Part shown: positions 1 through 9,736 of the stretch, in pieces
Position numbering within the stretch: position 1 is the stretch's first letter
Layout of the letters: every line of letters starts with the position of its first letter
Source: Bacteroidales bacterium
GTDB lineage: Bacteria > Bacteroidota > Bacteroidia > Bacteroidales > UBA932
DNA length: 64,000 nucleotides
Assembly: GCA_015060385.1 (NCBI GenBank)
Contig: SUYO01000002.1
Coordinates: 62,001-126,000 of the forward strand
Direction of reading: 5' to 3'
Made by a program: the position numbers and the translations under genes
Notes under the pieces: model-generated
Database searches by the model: none
Seen by the model: the letters and a program-made list of their open reading frames with translations, nothing else
Told to the model about the DNA's origin: nothing

Positions 1-23
1 TCCCTGATCGGCAGCGGGAGAAC

Positions 24-560
24 GTGCGTAGAAAATACGGTCTGGAGGAAGGTACCAAGGTAGTGGCATTTGTCGGAAGTCTTGTCCGTGTAAAGAATCC
101 GGACCTGCTTCAGCCTGTCTTCAGCAAGGTAAGGGAAAAATATGAGGGGCCGCTCGAGTTCTGGGTGGTAGGAGACGGTAAGATAAGGTCTAAGGTTGAA
201 CCTGCCCTGGTTTCCGATCCTTCTATCGTGGTACGCATGTGGGGAAACCGCCCGTCCGACGAGATGCCGTCCATCATGAACTGTATCGACGTGCTTGTGC
301 TGCCGAGCCGTAATGAAGGTCTGCCTCTTGTGTGTGCAGAAGCCATAAGATGCGGGGCTGTCGCAGTCGGAGCAGATGTCGGAGGAACCGCCGAAGTTGC
401 AGGAAGGTCAAATGTGGTACCTCACGGCGAGGGATTTGTGGATGCCATGGCTTCGAAGGTCGTTTCAGCCTTGAACGGTGAGGTCGTCCAGTCGGTTCCG
501 GACAATCTTGACTGGAACAGGACAGCATTAAAGGAGCTTGAATTCCTTCGGAAGCGATGA
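24..560 (+). CDS. Glycosyltransferase family 1/4 (C-terminal part; gene probably begins upstream of the window)
   Basis: ORF with GT-B motifs (VAFVGSLVRVKNPDLL, LVLPSRNEGLPLVCAEAIRCG); reading continues from the window edge. Confidence 0.85.
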   Translation: MRRKYGLEEGTKVVAFVGSLVRVKNPDLLQPVFSKVREKYEGPLEFWVVGDGKIRSKVEPALVSDPSIVVRMWGNRPSDEMPSIMNCIDVLVLPSRNEGLPLVCAEAIRCGAVAVGADVGGTAEVAGRSNVVPHGEGFVDAMASKVVSALNGEVVQSVPDNLDWNRTALKELEFLRKR

Positions 561-1235
561 GGTGAATCTCATGGTTCTGCCCGTCCAGGGGTGTATGAAC
601 GAAAGAACCTGTGCATGGAGGGCAAGTCTTCCGATCGGATTGGTACGTGCATCGTATTTCCTGTCTCCTGCAATCGGATGCCCGATCCATTGCGAGTGGG
701 CCCTGATCTGGTTTTTCCTTCCTGTCTCCAGGCTGAATTCCACGCAGGTATATTTCTGTCCGTCCTTTTCGGAATGCCTTACAGTACGGCAATGGCTTGC
801 GGCGAACTTCCAGTCCTTTCGTGGCGGCCGGTTGCGGTCATCTCCTTCCCTCAGGGGGTAGCAATGAACCTTGAGAGACTTGGGGTGTTCGTACATCCAT
901 GTCTCGATCCAGCCCTCCTGATCTTCTATATGACCCTCAAGAACAGCGAAATATCCTCTTTCCTGTACGGCTCCATCCCAGTTTTCCTGCAAGGCGGTCT
1001 TTGTCTCTTCATCCTTTGCGAATACCAGAAGGCCCGAGGTGTCCCTGTCCAGACGGTGGACGATATATATGCTCTTCTCTCCTTTCCTTCCGCCCTTGCC
1101 CAGGGTATAGTCATACAGGATTGAATACGCAGTCTCCGTCTCGGGATGTCCTGCAGACATGCTCAGCATTCCGCTCGGCTTCTCTACCACGATAAGCCAG
1201 TCGTCTTCAAATACTATCTTGAGTCCCTTTGCCAT
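528..1235 (-). CDS. RluA-family pseudouridine synthase
   Basis: HRLDRDTSGLLVFAK motif and general RluA-like layout (IVVEKPSGMLSM...TGRKNQIRAH). Confidence 0.92.
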   Translation of the reverse strand: MAKGLKIVFEDDWLIVVEKPSGMLSMSAGHPETETAYSILYDYTLGKGGRKGEKSIYIVHRLDRDTSGLLVFAKDEETKTALQENWDGAVQERGYFAVLEGHIEDQEGWIETWMYEHPKSLKVHCYPLREGDDRNRPPRKDWKFAASHCRTVRHSEKDGQKYTCVEFSLETGRKNQIRAHSQWIGHPIAGDRKYDARTNPIGRLALHAQVLSFIHPWTGRTMRFTSSLPKEFKLL

Positions 1236-1297
1236 TGTTATTGATTTTGCCCTGCAAATCTAACAATATTTTTGACTATCTTTGCATGATTCGGGAT

Positions 1298-1714
1298 ATG
1301 AGAACAGTATTTGATCCGTTACGCAGAAAAGAGGTGGCGCTTACTCCTGAGGAGGAAGTGCGGCAGTGGTGTATAAAGGTGCTTTCCACTGAGCTGGGAG
1401 TACCGATGCATATGATGATGAGTGAGGCAGGCTTCAGGCTTGGAGACAAGCAGCTGCGTGCTGACATCCTTGTCTACGACAGGCAGGCCAGGCCTCTGGC
1501 CGTGGTGGAGTGCAAGAGACCGGAAGTCGCACTGGGCAGGGAAGTGCTTGATCAGGCAGTAAGGTACAACATGGTCCTGAATGTACGATACATGATAATA
1601 ACAAACGGAAGACAGACCTTCGCATGCCGCAGGACTGATGAGGACGGGCAGGTGAGATATGTATTCATCGACAAGGTGCCTTCCTATAATGAAATGATAT
1701 GTCAGCAACAATAA
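1298..1714 (+). CDS. Stand-alone type I restriction enzyme R N-terminal (HSDR_N-like) domain protein
   Basis: PD-(D/E)xK-like pattern (LRADILVYDRQARPLAVVECKRP). Start chosen downstream of the -7 box TATCTTTG at 1277-1284; ORF track start is 1229. Confidence 0.75.
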   Translation: MRTVFDPLRRKEVALTPEEEVRQWCIKVLSTELGVPMHMMMSEAGFRLGDKQLRADILVYDRQARPLAVVECKRPEVALGREVLDQAVRYNMVLNVRYMIITNGRQTFACRRTDEDGQVRYVFIDKVPSYNEMICQQQ

Positions 1715-3210
1715 CCCAGGGTTTTCTGGACCATAAGATCTTTTCCATCGTTTCGGAAACTGCGGCTGAACTCGGTGTCCGTGCGTTTGTGATCGGCGGG
1801 TATGTGCGTGACTGCTTCCTCGGCCGTCCGAGCAAGGATATAGACATCGTTGTCGAGGGCAGCGGCATCGCACTGGCGGAGGCTGTCGGAGCCAAGGTCC
1901 GCAGCAATGTGTCCGTGTTCCGCAATTTCGGTACAGCCATGCTCCGTTATCATGGAATAGAGGTGGAATTCGTAGGAGCCCGCAAGGAATCATACAGACG
2001 TGATTCCCGTAAGCCCATAGTCGAGGACGGTACTCTGGAAGACGATCAGCTCAGGCGAGACTTCACCATCAACGCCATGGCCTTCAGTCTGCAGAAGGAA
2101 GACTTCGGTGCTCTGGTCGACCCGTTCGGAGGTATACGTGACCTCGCTGCAGGTATCATCCGTACTCCTCTTGACCCTGACACAACATATAGTGACGACC
2201 CTCTGAGGATGGTACGTGCAGTCAGATTTGCGACAAAGCTTTCCACTGCAGACCAGATTTTCAGCATAGTTCCCGAGTCACTGGATTCCATAAGGAGGAA
2301 CAGGCAGAGGATGGAGATCCTCTCGAAGGAAAGGATAGTCGAGGAACTCAACAAGATCCTTGTCACTCCTAAGCCGTCGATAGGATTCAGACTTCTTGAC
2401 CAGACAGGGCTTCTTGACTTTATCCTTCCTCAGCTGTCCAAGCTGAAAGGTGTTGAAAGCGTTGAGGGAAAGGGACATAAGGAAAACTTCTCGCATACTC
2501 TTGAAGTCCTTGACAATGTTGCCGAATATGAGATCCAGGCGATAGCTGAAGGAAGCCTCAAGGACTGGATCTTCGAAGAGGGTGAAGAGGTCGGAAAGGT
2601 GAGGACTGAACCGAACGTATGGCTCAGGTGGGCGGCACTCCTCCACGATATTGCCAAACCTGCCACAAAGAAATATGACCCTCAGCTGGGATGGACCTTC
2701 CACGGACATGAAGTCGTGGGAGCAAGATGGATTCCGAAGATATTCCAGAGCATGAAGATGCCTCTGAACGAGAAGATGAAGTATGTGCAGAAGCTGGTGA
2801 ATCTCCACCTGCGTCCGATAGCTCTTGTAACGGAAGAGGTTACGGATTCCGCTGTCAGGAGGCTTCTCTTCGATGCAGGTAACGACATAGACGACCTCAT
2901 GCTTCTCTGTCATGCCGACATTACTTCGAAGAATCCGCGCAAGGTGGCCAGACTTCATGCCAATTTCGAGATCGTGAAGACCAAGCTTGTGGAAGTAGAG
3001 GCTAAGGATGCAATCCGTAATTTCAAGAATCCTATAACAGGAGATTATGTGATGGAACTTTTCGGCATAGAACCTTGCAGCACCATCGGTGTCCTTAAGG
3101 AGACGGTGAAGAACGCCATCCTGGACGGTGAGATAGAGAATACTTTCGAGGCTGCTGACGCCCTCATGCGTTCAAAGGCTGCCGAGCTGGGACTCTTTCC
3201 TGTAAAGTGA
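1699..3210 (+). CDS. CCA tRNA nucleotidyltransferase with HD domain
   Basis: GGYVRDCFLGRPSKDIDIV nucleotidyltransferase motif, RRDFTINAMAF, HD-domain LLHDIAKP. Confidence 0.93.
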   Translation: MSATITQGFLDHKIFSIVSETAAELGVRAFVIGGYVRDCFLGRPSKDIDIVVEGSGIALAEAVGAKVRSNVSVFRNFGTAMLRYHGIEVEFVGARKESYRRDSRKPIVEDGTLEDDQLRRDFTINAMAFSLQKEDFGALVDPFGGIRDLAAGIIRTPLDPDTTYSDDPLRMVRAVRFATKLSTADQIFSIVPESLDSIRRNRQRMEILSKERIVEELNKILVTPKPSIGFRLLDQTGLLDFILPQLSKLKGVESVEGKGHKENFSHTLEVLDNVAEYEIQAIAEGSLKDWIFEEGEEVGKVRTEPNVWLRWAALLHDIAKPATKKYDPQLGWTFHGHEVVGARWIPKIFQSMKMPLNEKMKYVQKLVNLHLRPIALVTEEVTDSAVRRLLFDAGNDIDDLMLLCHADITSKNPRKVARLHANFEIVKTKLVEVEAKDAIRNFKNPITGDYVMELFGIEPCSTIGVLKETVKNAILDGEIENTFEAADALMRSKAAELGLFPVK

Positions 3211-3214
3211 CCAT

Positions 3215-4210
3215 ATGAAGATCTTTGATGCATATATAAGGTATATATGTAATGTGAGGCGATATTCGGACAGGACGGTCGCCCTGTATGAGCATGCCGT
3301 GAAGGATTATCTTTCCCATGTCTTTCCGGAAGGTGTTCCTGAAGATGATGCCGATGTTGCAAAGGCTTTCAATACATCGGAGATCCGCAGTTATATGGTC
3401 CAGATGCTTGATTCCACGCCTCCTATGTCGGCGAAGACTGTCAGTCTCCATCTTTCCGCATTGAGCAGCATATGCAGATATATGATGAAGGAAGGTCTGC
3501 TCCGGTCCAACCCAGTACGGCTTGTCACCAAGCCTAAGGTGGAGAAACGTGTGCCGCAGTTCTACAGAAAGGATTCCATGGACGAATATTTCAATACGAC
3601 ATCCCGTCTGTTGGATAAGGATGGATATGATGCTTTTCTTCGTGAATGGCATACCCTCAGCGGAAAGGAATACTATTCCAGCCTTCTTGAAAGGATGGTC
3701 ATATCCACATTGTATTCCCTGGGTTTGAGACGTTCCGAACTGATAGGACTTAAGGTCGGAAACGTCGATTTTGGTAGAAATGTTGTTAAAGTATGCGGAA
3801 AAGGCGATAAAATGCGAGAAATTCCTCTCGTTCCTTTATTGTCTGAAGAAATTTTATTATATTTGAAAGCAGTTGAGACGATGTGCGGAAGGGAAAGGTC
3901 TTTGGAAGAGCCGCTCTTTGTAACATACTCCGGCAATCCTCTATATGCAAAGTATGTGGACAGGGTAGTGAAATCCGCCTTGGGAAGGGTCAGGTCAGTA
4001 AAGGGACGCAGGTCCCCTCATGTACTCAGGCACTCTCTTGCGACGGAACTCATGAACGGGGATGCGGAACTGAATTCCATCAAGGAACTTCTCGGACATT
4101 CCTCGCTGGCTGCGACACAGGTCTACACCCACAGCAGCATCGCCCGACTGAAAGATAGTTATGAACGCGCCCATCCAAGGGCTAAAAACGGAGGTAAACA
4201 TGGAGATTAG
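3215..4210 (+). CDS. Tyrosine recombinase (XerC/XerD-like)
   Basis: Catalytic pattern R..H-R..H (GLRRSELIGLK, SPHVLRHSLATELM, LGHSSLAATQVYTH). Confidence 0.88.
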   Translation: MKIFDAYIRYICNVRRYSDRTVALYEHAVKDYLSHVFPEGVPEDDADVAKAFNTSEIRSYMVQMLDSTPPMSAKTVSLHLSALSSICRYMMKEGLLRSNPVRLVTKPKVEKRVPQFYRKDSMDEYFNTTSRLLDKDGYDAFLREWHTLSGKEYYSSLLERMVISTLYSLGLRRSELIGLKVGNVDFGRNVVKVCGKGDKMREIPLVPLLSEEILLYLKAVETMCGRERSLEEPLFVTYSGNPLYAKYVDRVVKSALGRVRSVKGRRSPHVLRHSLATELMNGDAELNSIKELLGHSSLAATQVYTHSSIARLKDSYERAHPRAKNGGKHGD

Positions 4211-4490
4211 AGTGCAGTCGATCAAGTTCAATGCAGATCAGAAACTGTTGGACTTTGTAGAAAAGAAATTCTCAAGGGTAGAGAAGTTCTATGACGCAGT
4301 TACAGCTGTAGATGTTGCTCTTTCGCTTCTACCTGATCATGAGAACAAGAATGTAAAGGTACAGGTGAGCATTCCAGGCAACACAATTGTAGTAGAGAAG
4401 AATGCAAAGACCTTCGAAGACGCAGTCGTTGACTGCGCGGATATTCTCAAGGAAAAACTTGTGAAAGTAAAGGAGAGAAGAAACGAATAA
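4200..4490 (+). CDS. hpf: Ribosome hibernation-promoting factor / ribosome-associated translation inhibitor (short HPF)
   Basis: MEIRVQSIKFNADQKLLDFVEKKFSRVEKFYDAV...; GGAGG upstream of ATG at 4200; start overlaps stop of the upstream recombinase. Confidence 0.85.
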   Translation: MEIRVQSIKFNADQKLLDFVEKKFSRVEKFYDAVTAVDVALSLLPDHENKNVKVQVSIPGNTIVVEKNAKTFEDAVVDCADILKEKLVKVKERRNE

Positions 4491-4535
4491 TAGAAAAAAT
4501 AAAGGAACCTCGCAGGGTTCCTTTATTTTTTCTAT
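4490..4535 (+). terminator. Perfect 20-bp stem terminator between hpf and holA
   Basis: ATAGAAAAAATAAAGGAACC-TCGCAG-GGTTCCTTTATTTTTTCTAT inverted repeat; A-tract/U-tract on either side. Confidence 0.85.
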
Positions 4536-4546
4536 CTTTGTACGCT

Positions 4547-5587
4547 ATGGCTAAAGGATTCGCAGATACTGACGCTCAGTGCAGACAGCTTGTTCAGGAT
4601 GCCCGCAGCGGCGTCTTCTGTCCGGTTTATCTCCTGATGGGAGATGAACCGTATTATGTGGATATGGTATGTGATGCCGTACTTGACAACTGTCTTGACG
4701 AGAGCGAGAGGGACTTCAATCAGACCGTCTGCTACGGTGCTGATGTGGATGCAGATACAGTAATAACTGCAGCAAGGAGGTATCCGATGTTCTCGGAACG
4801 TCAGCTTGTTGTCGTCAAGGAGGCCCAGATGATGAAGTCTCTTGAAGAACTGGCGGTGTACTGTCAGAATCCTCTTGAATCTACCGTGCTTGTGATAGCG
4901 ATGCACGGTGCATCTGCCGACAAGAGGAAGTCCCTGTACAAGACCGTTTCAAAGATTGGTGTGGTAGTTGAATCGCAGGTCTTGAGGGATTATGAGATGC
5001 CTAAATGGATATCGATGTTCTACCGTACAAAGGGGCTGGATATTGCTCCGGATGCGGCAGCCCTGCTTTCCGAGCATGCGGGTACCGATCTGAACAAGAT
5101 TGCGATAGAAACTGAGAAGATGCTCAAGAATCTTCCTGAAGGTACGACGGATGTGACAGTCACGGATATTGAAAAGAACGTAGGAATAAGCCGTCAGTAC
5201 AGCATTTTCGAGCTGACCAAGGAACTCTCATTCAGAAATTCTGCAAAAGCATTGAGGATTGCTTCATACATAGGGTCTTCAGCCAAGTTCGCCATGCCGA
5301 TGGCAGTCAGTGCCCTTTATACCCATTTTTACCGTATATTGAAATACGAGGCTCTCCTTGCCAAGACCGCCCGTCCTACCAATGAGCAGAAGTCGAAGGT
5401 GCTTGCTGTGAATCCTTACTTCTTCTCTGAATATGACACTGCGGTCCGCAACTATCCTATGAACAGATGCATGGCGGTGATCTCGCTTCTTCGTGAGTAT
5501 GACTACAAGGGAAAGGGAGGAGATGTCGGTGAGGCGACCCCTGCCGAGCTTATGGTGGAGCTTACAGCGAAAATATTAAACATTTAA
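4547..5587 (+). CDS. holA: DNA polymerase III subunit delta
   Basis: HolA-like (PVYLLMGDEPYYVDMV...ERQLVVVKEAQ...); ATG at 4547 follows TATCTTTG at 4533-4540. Confidence 0.85.
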   Translation: MAKGFADTDAQCRQLVQDARSGVFCPVYLLMGDEPYYVDMVCDAVLDNCLDESERDFNQTVCYGADVDADTVITAARRYPMFSERQLVVVKEAQMMKSLEELAVYCQNPLESTVLVIAMHGASADKRKSLYKTVSKIGVVVESQVLRDYEMPKWISMFYRTKGLDIAPDAAALLSEHAGTDLNKIAIETEKMLKNLPEGTTDVTVTDIEKNVGISRQYSIFELTKELSFRNSAKALRIASYIGSSAKFAMPMAVSALYTHFYRILKYEALLAKTARPTNEQKSKVLAVNPYFFSEYDTAVRNYPMNRCMAVISLLREYDYKGKGGDVGEATPAELMVELTAKILNI

Positions 5588-5598
5588 CAAAATAGACT

Positions 5599-6513
5599 AT
5601 GGGATTAATCAAATGTACAGATGTCTGCAAGAGCTTCGGTGAGAAGGTGGCTCTTGACCATGTTTCGGTGGACATCCCGAAAGGAAAGATCTTCGGTCTT
5701 CTCGGACCTAACGGTGCGGGAAAGACCACTCTCATACGCATCATCAACCGCATTACCATCCCTAATGCAGGAACAGTACTTTTTGACGGCCGTCCGATAA
5801 CCCAGGAAGATGTCGAGAAGATCGGATACCTCCCTGAGGAAAGAGGACTGTACCGCAAGATGAAGGTAGGTGAGCAGGCGATGTATTTCGCACAGCTCAA
5901 AGGCATGTCTTCGAGAGATGCTGCCAGGGAACTCAAGAAATGGTTCGTGAAGTTCGGTATCGAGAGCTGGTGGAACAAGAAGGTGGAAGAACTCTCCAAG
6001 GGTATGGCCCAGAAGGTTCAGTTCATCACTACCGTGGTGCACAAGCCATCGCTCCTGATCCTCGATGAGCCTTTCTCCGGTTTCGACCCGGTAAACGCAC
6101 AGCTTATCCGTGAGGAGATTCTCCGACTCAAGGAGGAGGGTGCCACCATCATCCTTTCAACCCATAACATGGAGTCCGTTGAGGAATTATGTGACAACAT
6201 CGCTCTCATAAACAAGTCTCATGTAGTGATCACCGGCGGTGTGGATGAGATACGCCACAAATACGGAAACAACAACGTGGAACTCGTATATACGGATAAT
6301 ACTGTTGTGCAGCCGGCTCCCGGGGTGTTCAGTGTACTCTCCGACCGTGATGATGCCGGCAGACATACGGCAGTCCTTGCCCTTGAAGGCGGCACAGGCA
6401 GCAACGACGCCCTCAAGGCGGTTCTTGCCCAGGGACTTACAGTGAATTCATTCAAGGAACTTGTGCCAAGAATGAACGATATATTCATCAAACTTGTAAC
6501 AGAGGAGGAATAA
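5599..6513 (+). CDS. ABC transporter ATP-binding protein
   Basis: Walker A GPNGAGKTT, signature LSKGMAQK, Walker B LLILDEPFSGFDP. Confidence 0.93.
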   Translation: MGLIKCTDVCKSFGEKVALDHVSVDIPKGKIFGLLGPNGAGKTTLIRIINRITIPNAGTVLFDGRPITQEDVEKIGYLPEERGLYRKMKVGEQAMYFAQLKGMSSRDAARELKKWFVKFGIESWWNKKVEELSKGMAQKVQFITTVVHKPSLLILDEPFSGFDPVNAQLIREEILRLKEEGATIILSTHNMESVEELCDNIALINKSHVVITGGVDEIRHKYGNNNVELVYTDNTVVQPAPGVFSVLSDRDDAGRHTAVLALEGGTGSNDALKAVLAQGLTVNSFKELVPRMNDIFIKLVTEEE

Positions 6514-6516
6514 GCC

Positions 6517-7878
6517 ATGAAGATGAGAAACATAAAGACAATAATATCCCGCGAATATCTTACCCGCGTCAAGAAGAAGTCTTTCCTTCTTACGACTTTT
6601 CTTGTGCCTGTGTTCTTTGCGGCAATGTGTATCCTTCCAAGCGTCATCATGTTCATGGCGAAGGAAGACGGCAAGAAGATTGCCGTTGTGGATCAGTCAG
6701 GACTCGTGATGCCGTATCTCGAAGACAGCGAAGCGGTTTCCTATACTGACTTCTCAGAAGAACCTGCAGATTCACTGAAGGCTGAGTATGAGGCTCTCGG
6801 ATATGATGCCCTTGTTGTGGTTTCGCCTCTGGACAGCATCGCAAAGACAGTTTCTGTCGTTTCATATTCAAGCAAGCCTCTGAGCGTGGATCTCAAGGAC
6901 AGGATTGCTTCAAGGGCCGAGGAAGCTGTCGAGGATTACAGGATATCCCTTTACGAGATGGGTAATCTCAAGCAGATAATGGAGGAAGTCAGCGTGGATA
7001 TTTCTGTTTCCACATATACAATGGATGAGTCAGGTGAGGAGCAGATAACCTCGTCAGAGGTATATATGATAATATCCATGCTTCTGTCGATGATCATCTA
7101 CATGTTCATCGCCATGTTCTCGGGAATGGTCATGCAGAGCGTGATCGAAGAGAAGGCGAGCAGGGTGGTCGAGGTGCTGGTATCTTCTGTAAAGGCTACA
7201 GAGCTTATGTTCGGAAAGATCATCGGCGTGGCTTGTGTGGCATTGACTCAGTTCTTCCTGTGGATTCTCCTTACTCTCGTTCTTGTCGGTGGCTTCTCTG
7301 CGTTCGTGGGCTTCGATTCGCTGATGGGTGACCCTGCACAGGCTGAGCAGATGATGGATATGACTGCTCAGATGGGTGGCGTGGATGTTCAGGAAATGAC
7401 TGCAGCTATGACTGAAGAAAGCGGAATGGGTGCAGTTCTCACCACTCTCGGCAACATCAACTGGGTACAGATGATATTTGCCTTCATCATTTATTTCACT
7501 CTCGGATATCTGCTTTATGCATCGTTCTTTGCAGCCATCGGCTCTGCCGTGGAAAATGAGGCGGATACCAACCAGCTCCAGCTGCCTGTGACCATTCCAT
7601 TGCTTCTTGCATTCTTTATCGCACTCTATGCATTCAATGCTCCTGACAGTGCGGTGGTATGGTGGGGTTCGATGATTCCTTTCACTTCTCCGATAGTGAT
7701 GCTGTCACGTATTCCTTTCGGTGTGCCTGGATGGGAGCTTGCTTTGTCTGTCGTGCTTCTCGTAGCTACATTCATCGGATGCGGATGGGCTTCGGCAAAG
7801 ATTTATAAGATAGGTATCCTGATGTTCGGCAAGAAGACCAATTTCAAGGATCTCTGGAAATGGCTCAAGCAGAAATAA
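6517..7878 (+). CDS. ABC transporter permease (NatB/ABC-2 type)
   Basis: Membrane protein directly downstream of the ATPase; SRVVEVLVSSVKATELMFGKIIGV motif. Confidence 0.88.
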   Translation: MKMRNIKTIISREYLTRVKKKSFLLTTFLVPVFFAAMCILPSVIMFMAKEDGKKIAVVDQSGLVMPYLEDSEAVSYTDFSEEPADSLKAEYEALGYDALVVVSPLDSIAKTVSVVSYSSKPLSVDLKDRIASRAEEAVEDYRISLYEMGNLKQIMEEVSVDISVSTYTMDESGEEQITSSEVYMIISMLLSMIIYMFIAMFSGMVMQSVIEEKASRVVEVLVSSVKATELMFGKIIGVACVALTQFFLWILLTLVLVGGFSAFVGFDSLMGDPAQAEQMMDMTAQMGGVDVQEMTAAMTEESGMGAVLTTLGNINWVQMIFAFIIYFTLGYLLYASFFAAIGSAVENEADTNQLQLPVTIPLLLAFFIALYAFNAPDSAVVWWGSMIPFTSPIVMLSRIPFGVPGWELALSVVLLVATFIGCGWASAKIYKIGILMFGKKTNFKDLWKWLKQK

Positions 7879-7880
7879 AC

Positions 7881-8065
7881 TATTCATTGTAAGCCGATTG
7901 ACAATGTATTCCATTGGCCTCCTCCCACTTTGTGGGCCCCGACCGGTCCTGCTGCCGCAGGCTGTTCGCTGCAAAAGTCCGCTGGACTGTTTGCCCGGTC
8001 GCTCACGACCCCTAGCCGGGGGTGGCAAAATGCCAATTCCATACATATGTCAACCGACTTATAGT
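7881..8065. repeat. MITE-like foldback element with approx. 30-bp imperfect terminal inverted repeats
   Basis: Left arm ACTATTCATTGTAAGCCGATTGACAATGTATTCCATTGGC, right arm GCCAATTCCATACATATGTCAACCGACTTATAGT; several internal hairpins (CCCACtttGTGGG, CCTGCtgccGCAGG, AGTCCgctGGACT, GACCGG...CCGGTC). Confidence 0.6.
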
Positions 8066-8078
8066 AAATAATGTTGTT

Positions 8079-8927
8079 ATGAATAAAGTAGTTATGATTT
8101 CTGTCGTGGCATTTCTGGCGGGTTGCGTCGGGGTGTGGGGGCAGGAATATGAGTGGAAGGCAGACCTGATGGACGGAAGCAGGACTGGCTGCGTATCTCC
8201 GTCGAAGGATAATGTACCTCAGACTCTGGGAGTCTTCAAGGGAGGAAGATATATTGCTCCTGACGGAACCGTATATCCTCGGAAGTCGACAGTGGCAAAG
8301 ACAGCACGCGTTGTGATGGATGCCCAGCCGGCGATGGCGAGGGTCAAGGATGTCGTAGGATATTCGACATCGGCCATGACGGCTGAATATCCTGAAAGTG
8401 CGCTTTCAAACTGGTTCATCGACATCCTGATGAGTAAGACTGAAAAGCTGTCTGGAAAGAAGGTGGATATTGGTATCACCAATTTCGGCGGTATCCGTAT
8501 TGATATGCCTGAAGGGGAGATCATTCTTGACGACATGCTCTCCATGTTCCCGTTCAAGAACCAGCTTGCATATGTGGAGCTTACCGGAAAGCAGATCCGG
8601 GAAGTGCTTGAGAAGATGGCTGAGCGTCGTTTTGAGGTTCTTGGAGGTGTAAGGGTCGTTGCTGATGGCGGCAAGCTTTTATCTGTTGAGGTAGGCGGCG
8701 AACCTCTTGATGACGAAAAGGTATATTGCGTAGCTACAATCTCCTTCCTTCTTGACGGAGGTGACGGCCTCTCTCTTGCCAAGGATGCACTGTCAGTCAC
8801 GGTCTATGAGGATGTGCAGATCATCGATGCGGTTCTCGAGCATATTTACGCGGAGACTGCCGCCGGAAGACCTATAGAATATAAGACTGACGGCAGGGTA
8901 GTAGTCAAGGATTATAAAAGGAGATGA
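8079..8927 (+). CDS. 5'-nucleotidase C-terminal domain protein (secreted)
   Basis: DIGITNFGGIRIDMPEGEIILDDMLSMFPFKNQLAYVELTGKQI is typical of the 5'-nucleotidase C-domain; signal peptide-like N-terminus. Confidence 0.85.
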   Translation: MNKVVMISVVAFLAGCVGVWGQEYEWKADLMDGSRTGCVSPSKDNVPQTLGVFKGGRYIAPDGTVYPRKSTVAKTARVVMDAQPAMARVKDVVGYSTSAMTAEYPESALSNWFIDILMSKTEKLSGKKVDIGITNFGGIRIDMPEGEIILDDMLSMFPFKNQLAYVELTGKQIREVLEKMAERRFEVLGGVRVVADGGKLLSVEVGGEPLDDEKVYCVATISFLLDGGDGLSLAKDALSVTVYEDVQIIDAVLEHIYAETAAGRPIEYKTDGRVVVKDYKRR

Positions 8928-9736
8928 AGATGAAGAAGCCGATAATAATGATAATTGCCGTTCTTGCGGCTCTTTCGCTTGATGCTCAGAATCTTACGAT
9001 TCTCCATCTTAATGACACCCACAGCCATGTCGATCCTGAACGCTCCGGCGAATACAAGGGGCTCGGAGGTGCTGTGGAGCAGTCTGCCTATATTGACAGC
9101 GTCAGAAAGGCTGACGGAAAGAGGAATGTCCTTCTTCTGCATGCCGGTGATTTCAGTCAGGGTACTTCGTATTTTACGGAACTTGGCGGAAACATCGAGA
9201 TAGATCTTCTGAATGCCATGCAGTTTGATGTCGTGACTCTTGGAAACCATGAGTTCGACAACGGGTCAGAGGAACTTGCCCGTCGTCTGAAGAATCTGGA
9301 TCCTGAAGTCGTATGTGCCAACTATGATTTTACAGGTACTCCTCTGGAAGGTCTTGTAGCTCCGTATACCGTAGTACGCAAGGCAGGACTGAAGATCGGC
9401 ATCATAGGTCTGCTGACTGATATCAGCAGGGTGGTGGACAGGAAGCTGGTAGGCTCTCTTGAATATCTTGATCCTGTCGAGGTGGTAAACCGATATGCGG
9501 CACTCCTTAAAGATGAGGAGAACTGCGACCTTGTCCTTTGTCTGAGTCATCTCGGTTTCTCACTTGATGAGGAGATTGCCCCTCAGATAAGGAATGTGGA
9601 TGCCATTGTCGGAGGTCATTCCCATACTCAGCTTGAAGAGATGGAAAAGGTGAAGGACCTTGACGGAAAGGATGTTATCATAGTTCAGGACTGGTGCTGG
9701 GGCATGAGTGTCGGCAACCTTAAGGTGCGTTACTGA
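8924..9736 (+). CDS. Metallophosphatase / 5'-nucleotidase N-terminal domain protein (secreted)
   Basis: [41 protein letters not shown] metallophosphoesterase motifs. Confidence 0.9.
   Translation: MKMKKPIIMIIAVLAALSLDAQNLTILHLNDTHSHVDPERSGEYKGLGGAVEQSAYIDSVRKADGKRNVLLLHAGDFSQGTSYFTELGGNIEIDLLNAMQFDVVTLGNHEFDNGSEELARRLKNLDPEVVCANYDFTGTPLEGLVAPYTVVRKAGLKIGIIGLLTDISRVVDRKLVGSLEYLDPVEVVNRYAALLKDEENCDLVLCLSHLGFSLDEEIAPQIRNVDAIVGGHSHTQLEEMEKVKDLDGKDVIIVQDWCWGMSVGNLKVRY

Noticed and set aside
274-1195. Multiple long antisense/shadow ORFs (e.g. 274-792 -, 591-1124 +)
   Set aside because: They overlap the RluA and glycosyltransferase genes on the other strand/frame and lack recognisable domains; similar shadow ORFs across the window were ignored.
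3215-4210. Tyrosine recombinase as integrase of an integrative element
   Set aside because: It lies between the CCA-adding enzyme, hpf and holA, a housekeeping context, and no tRNA/att repeats are seen; XerC/D-like chromosome dimer resolution is more likely.
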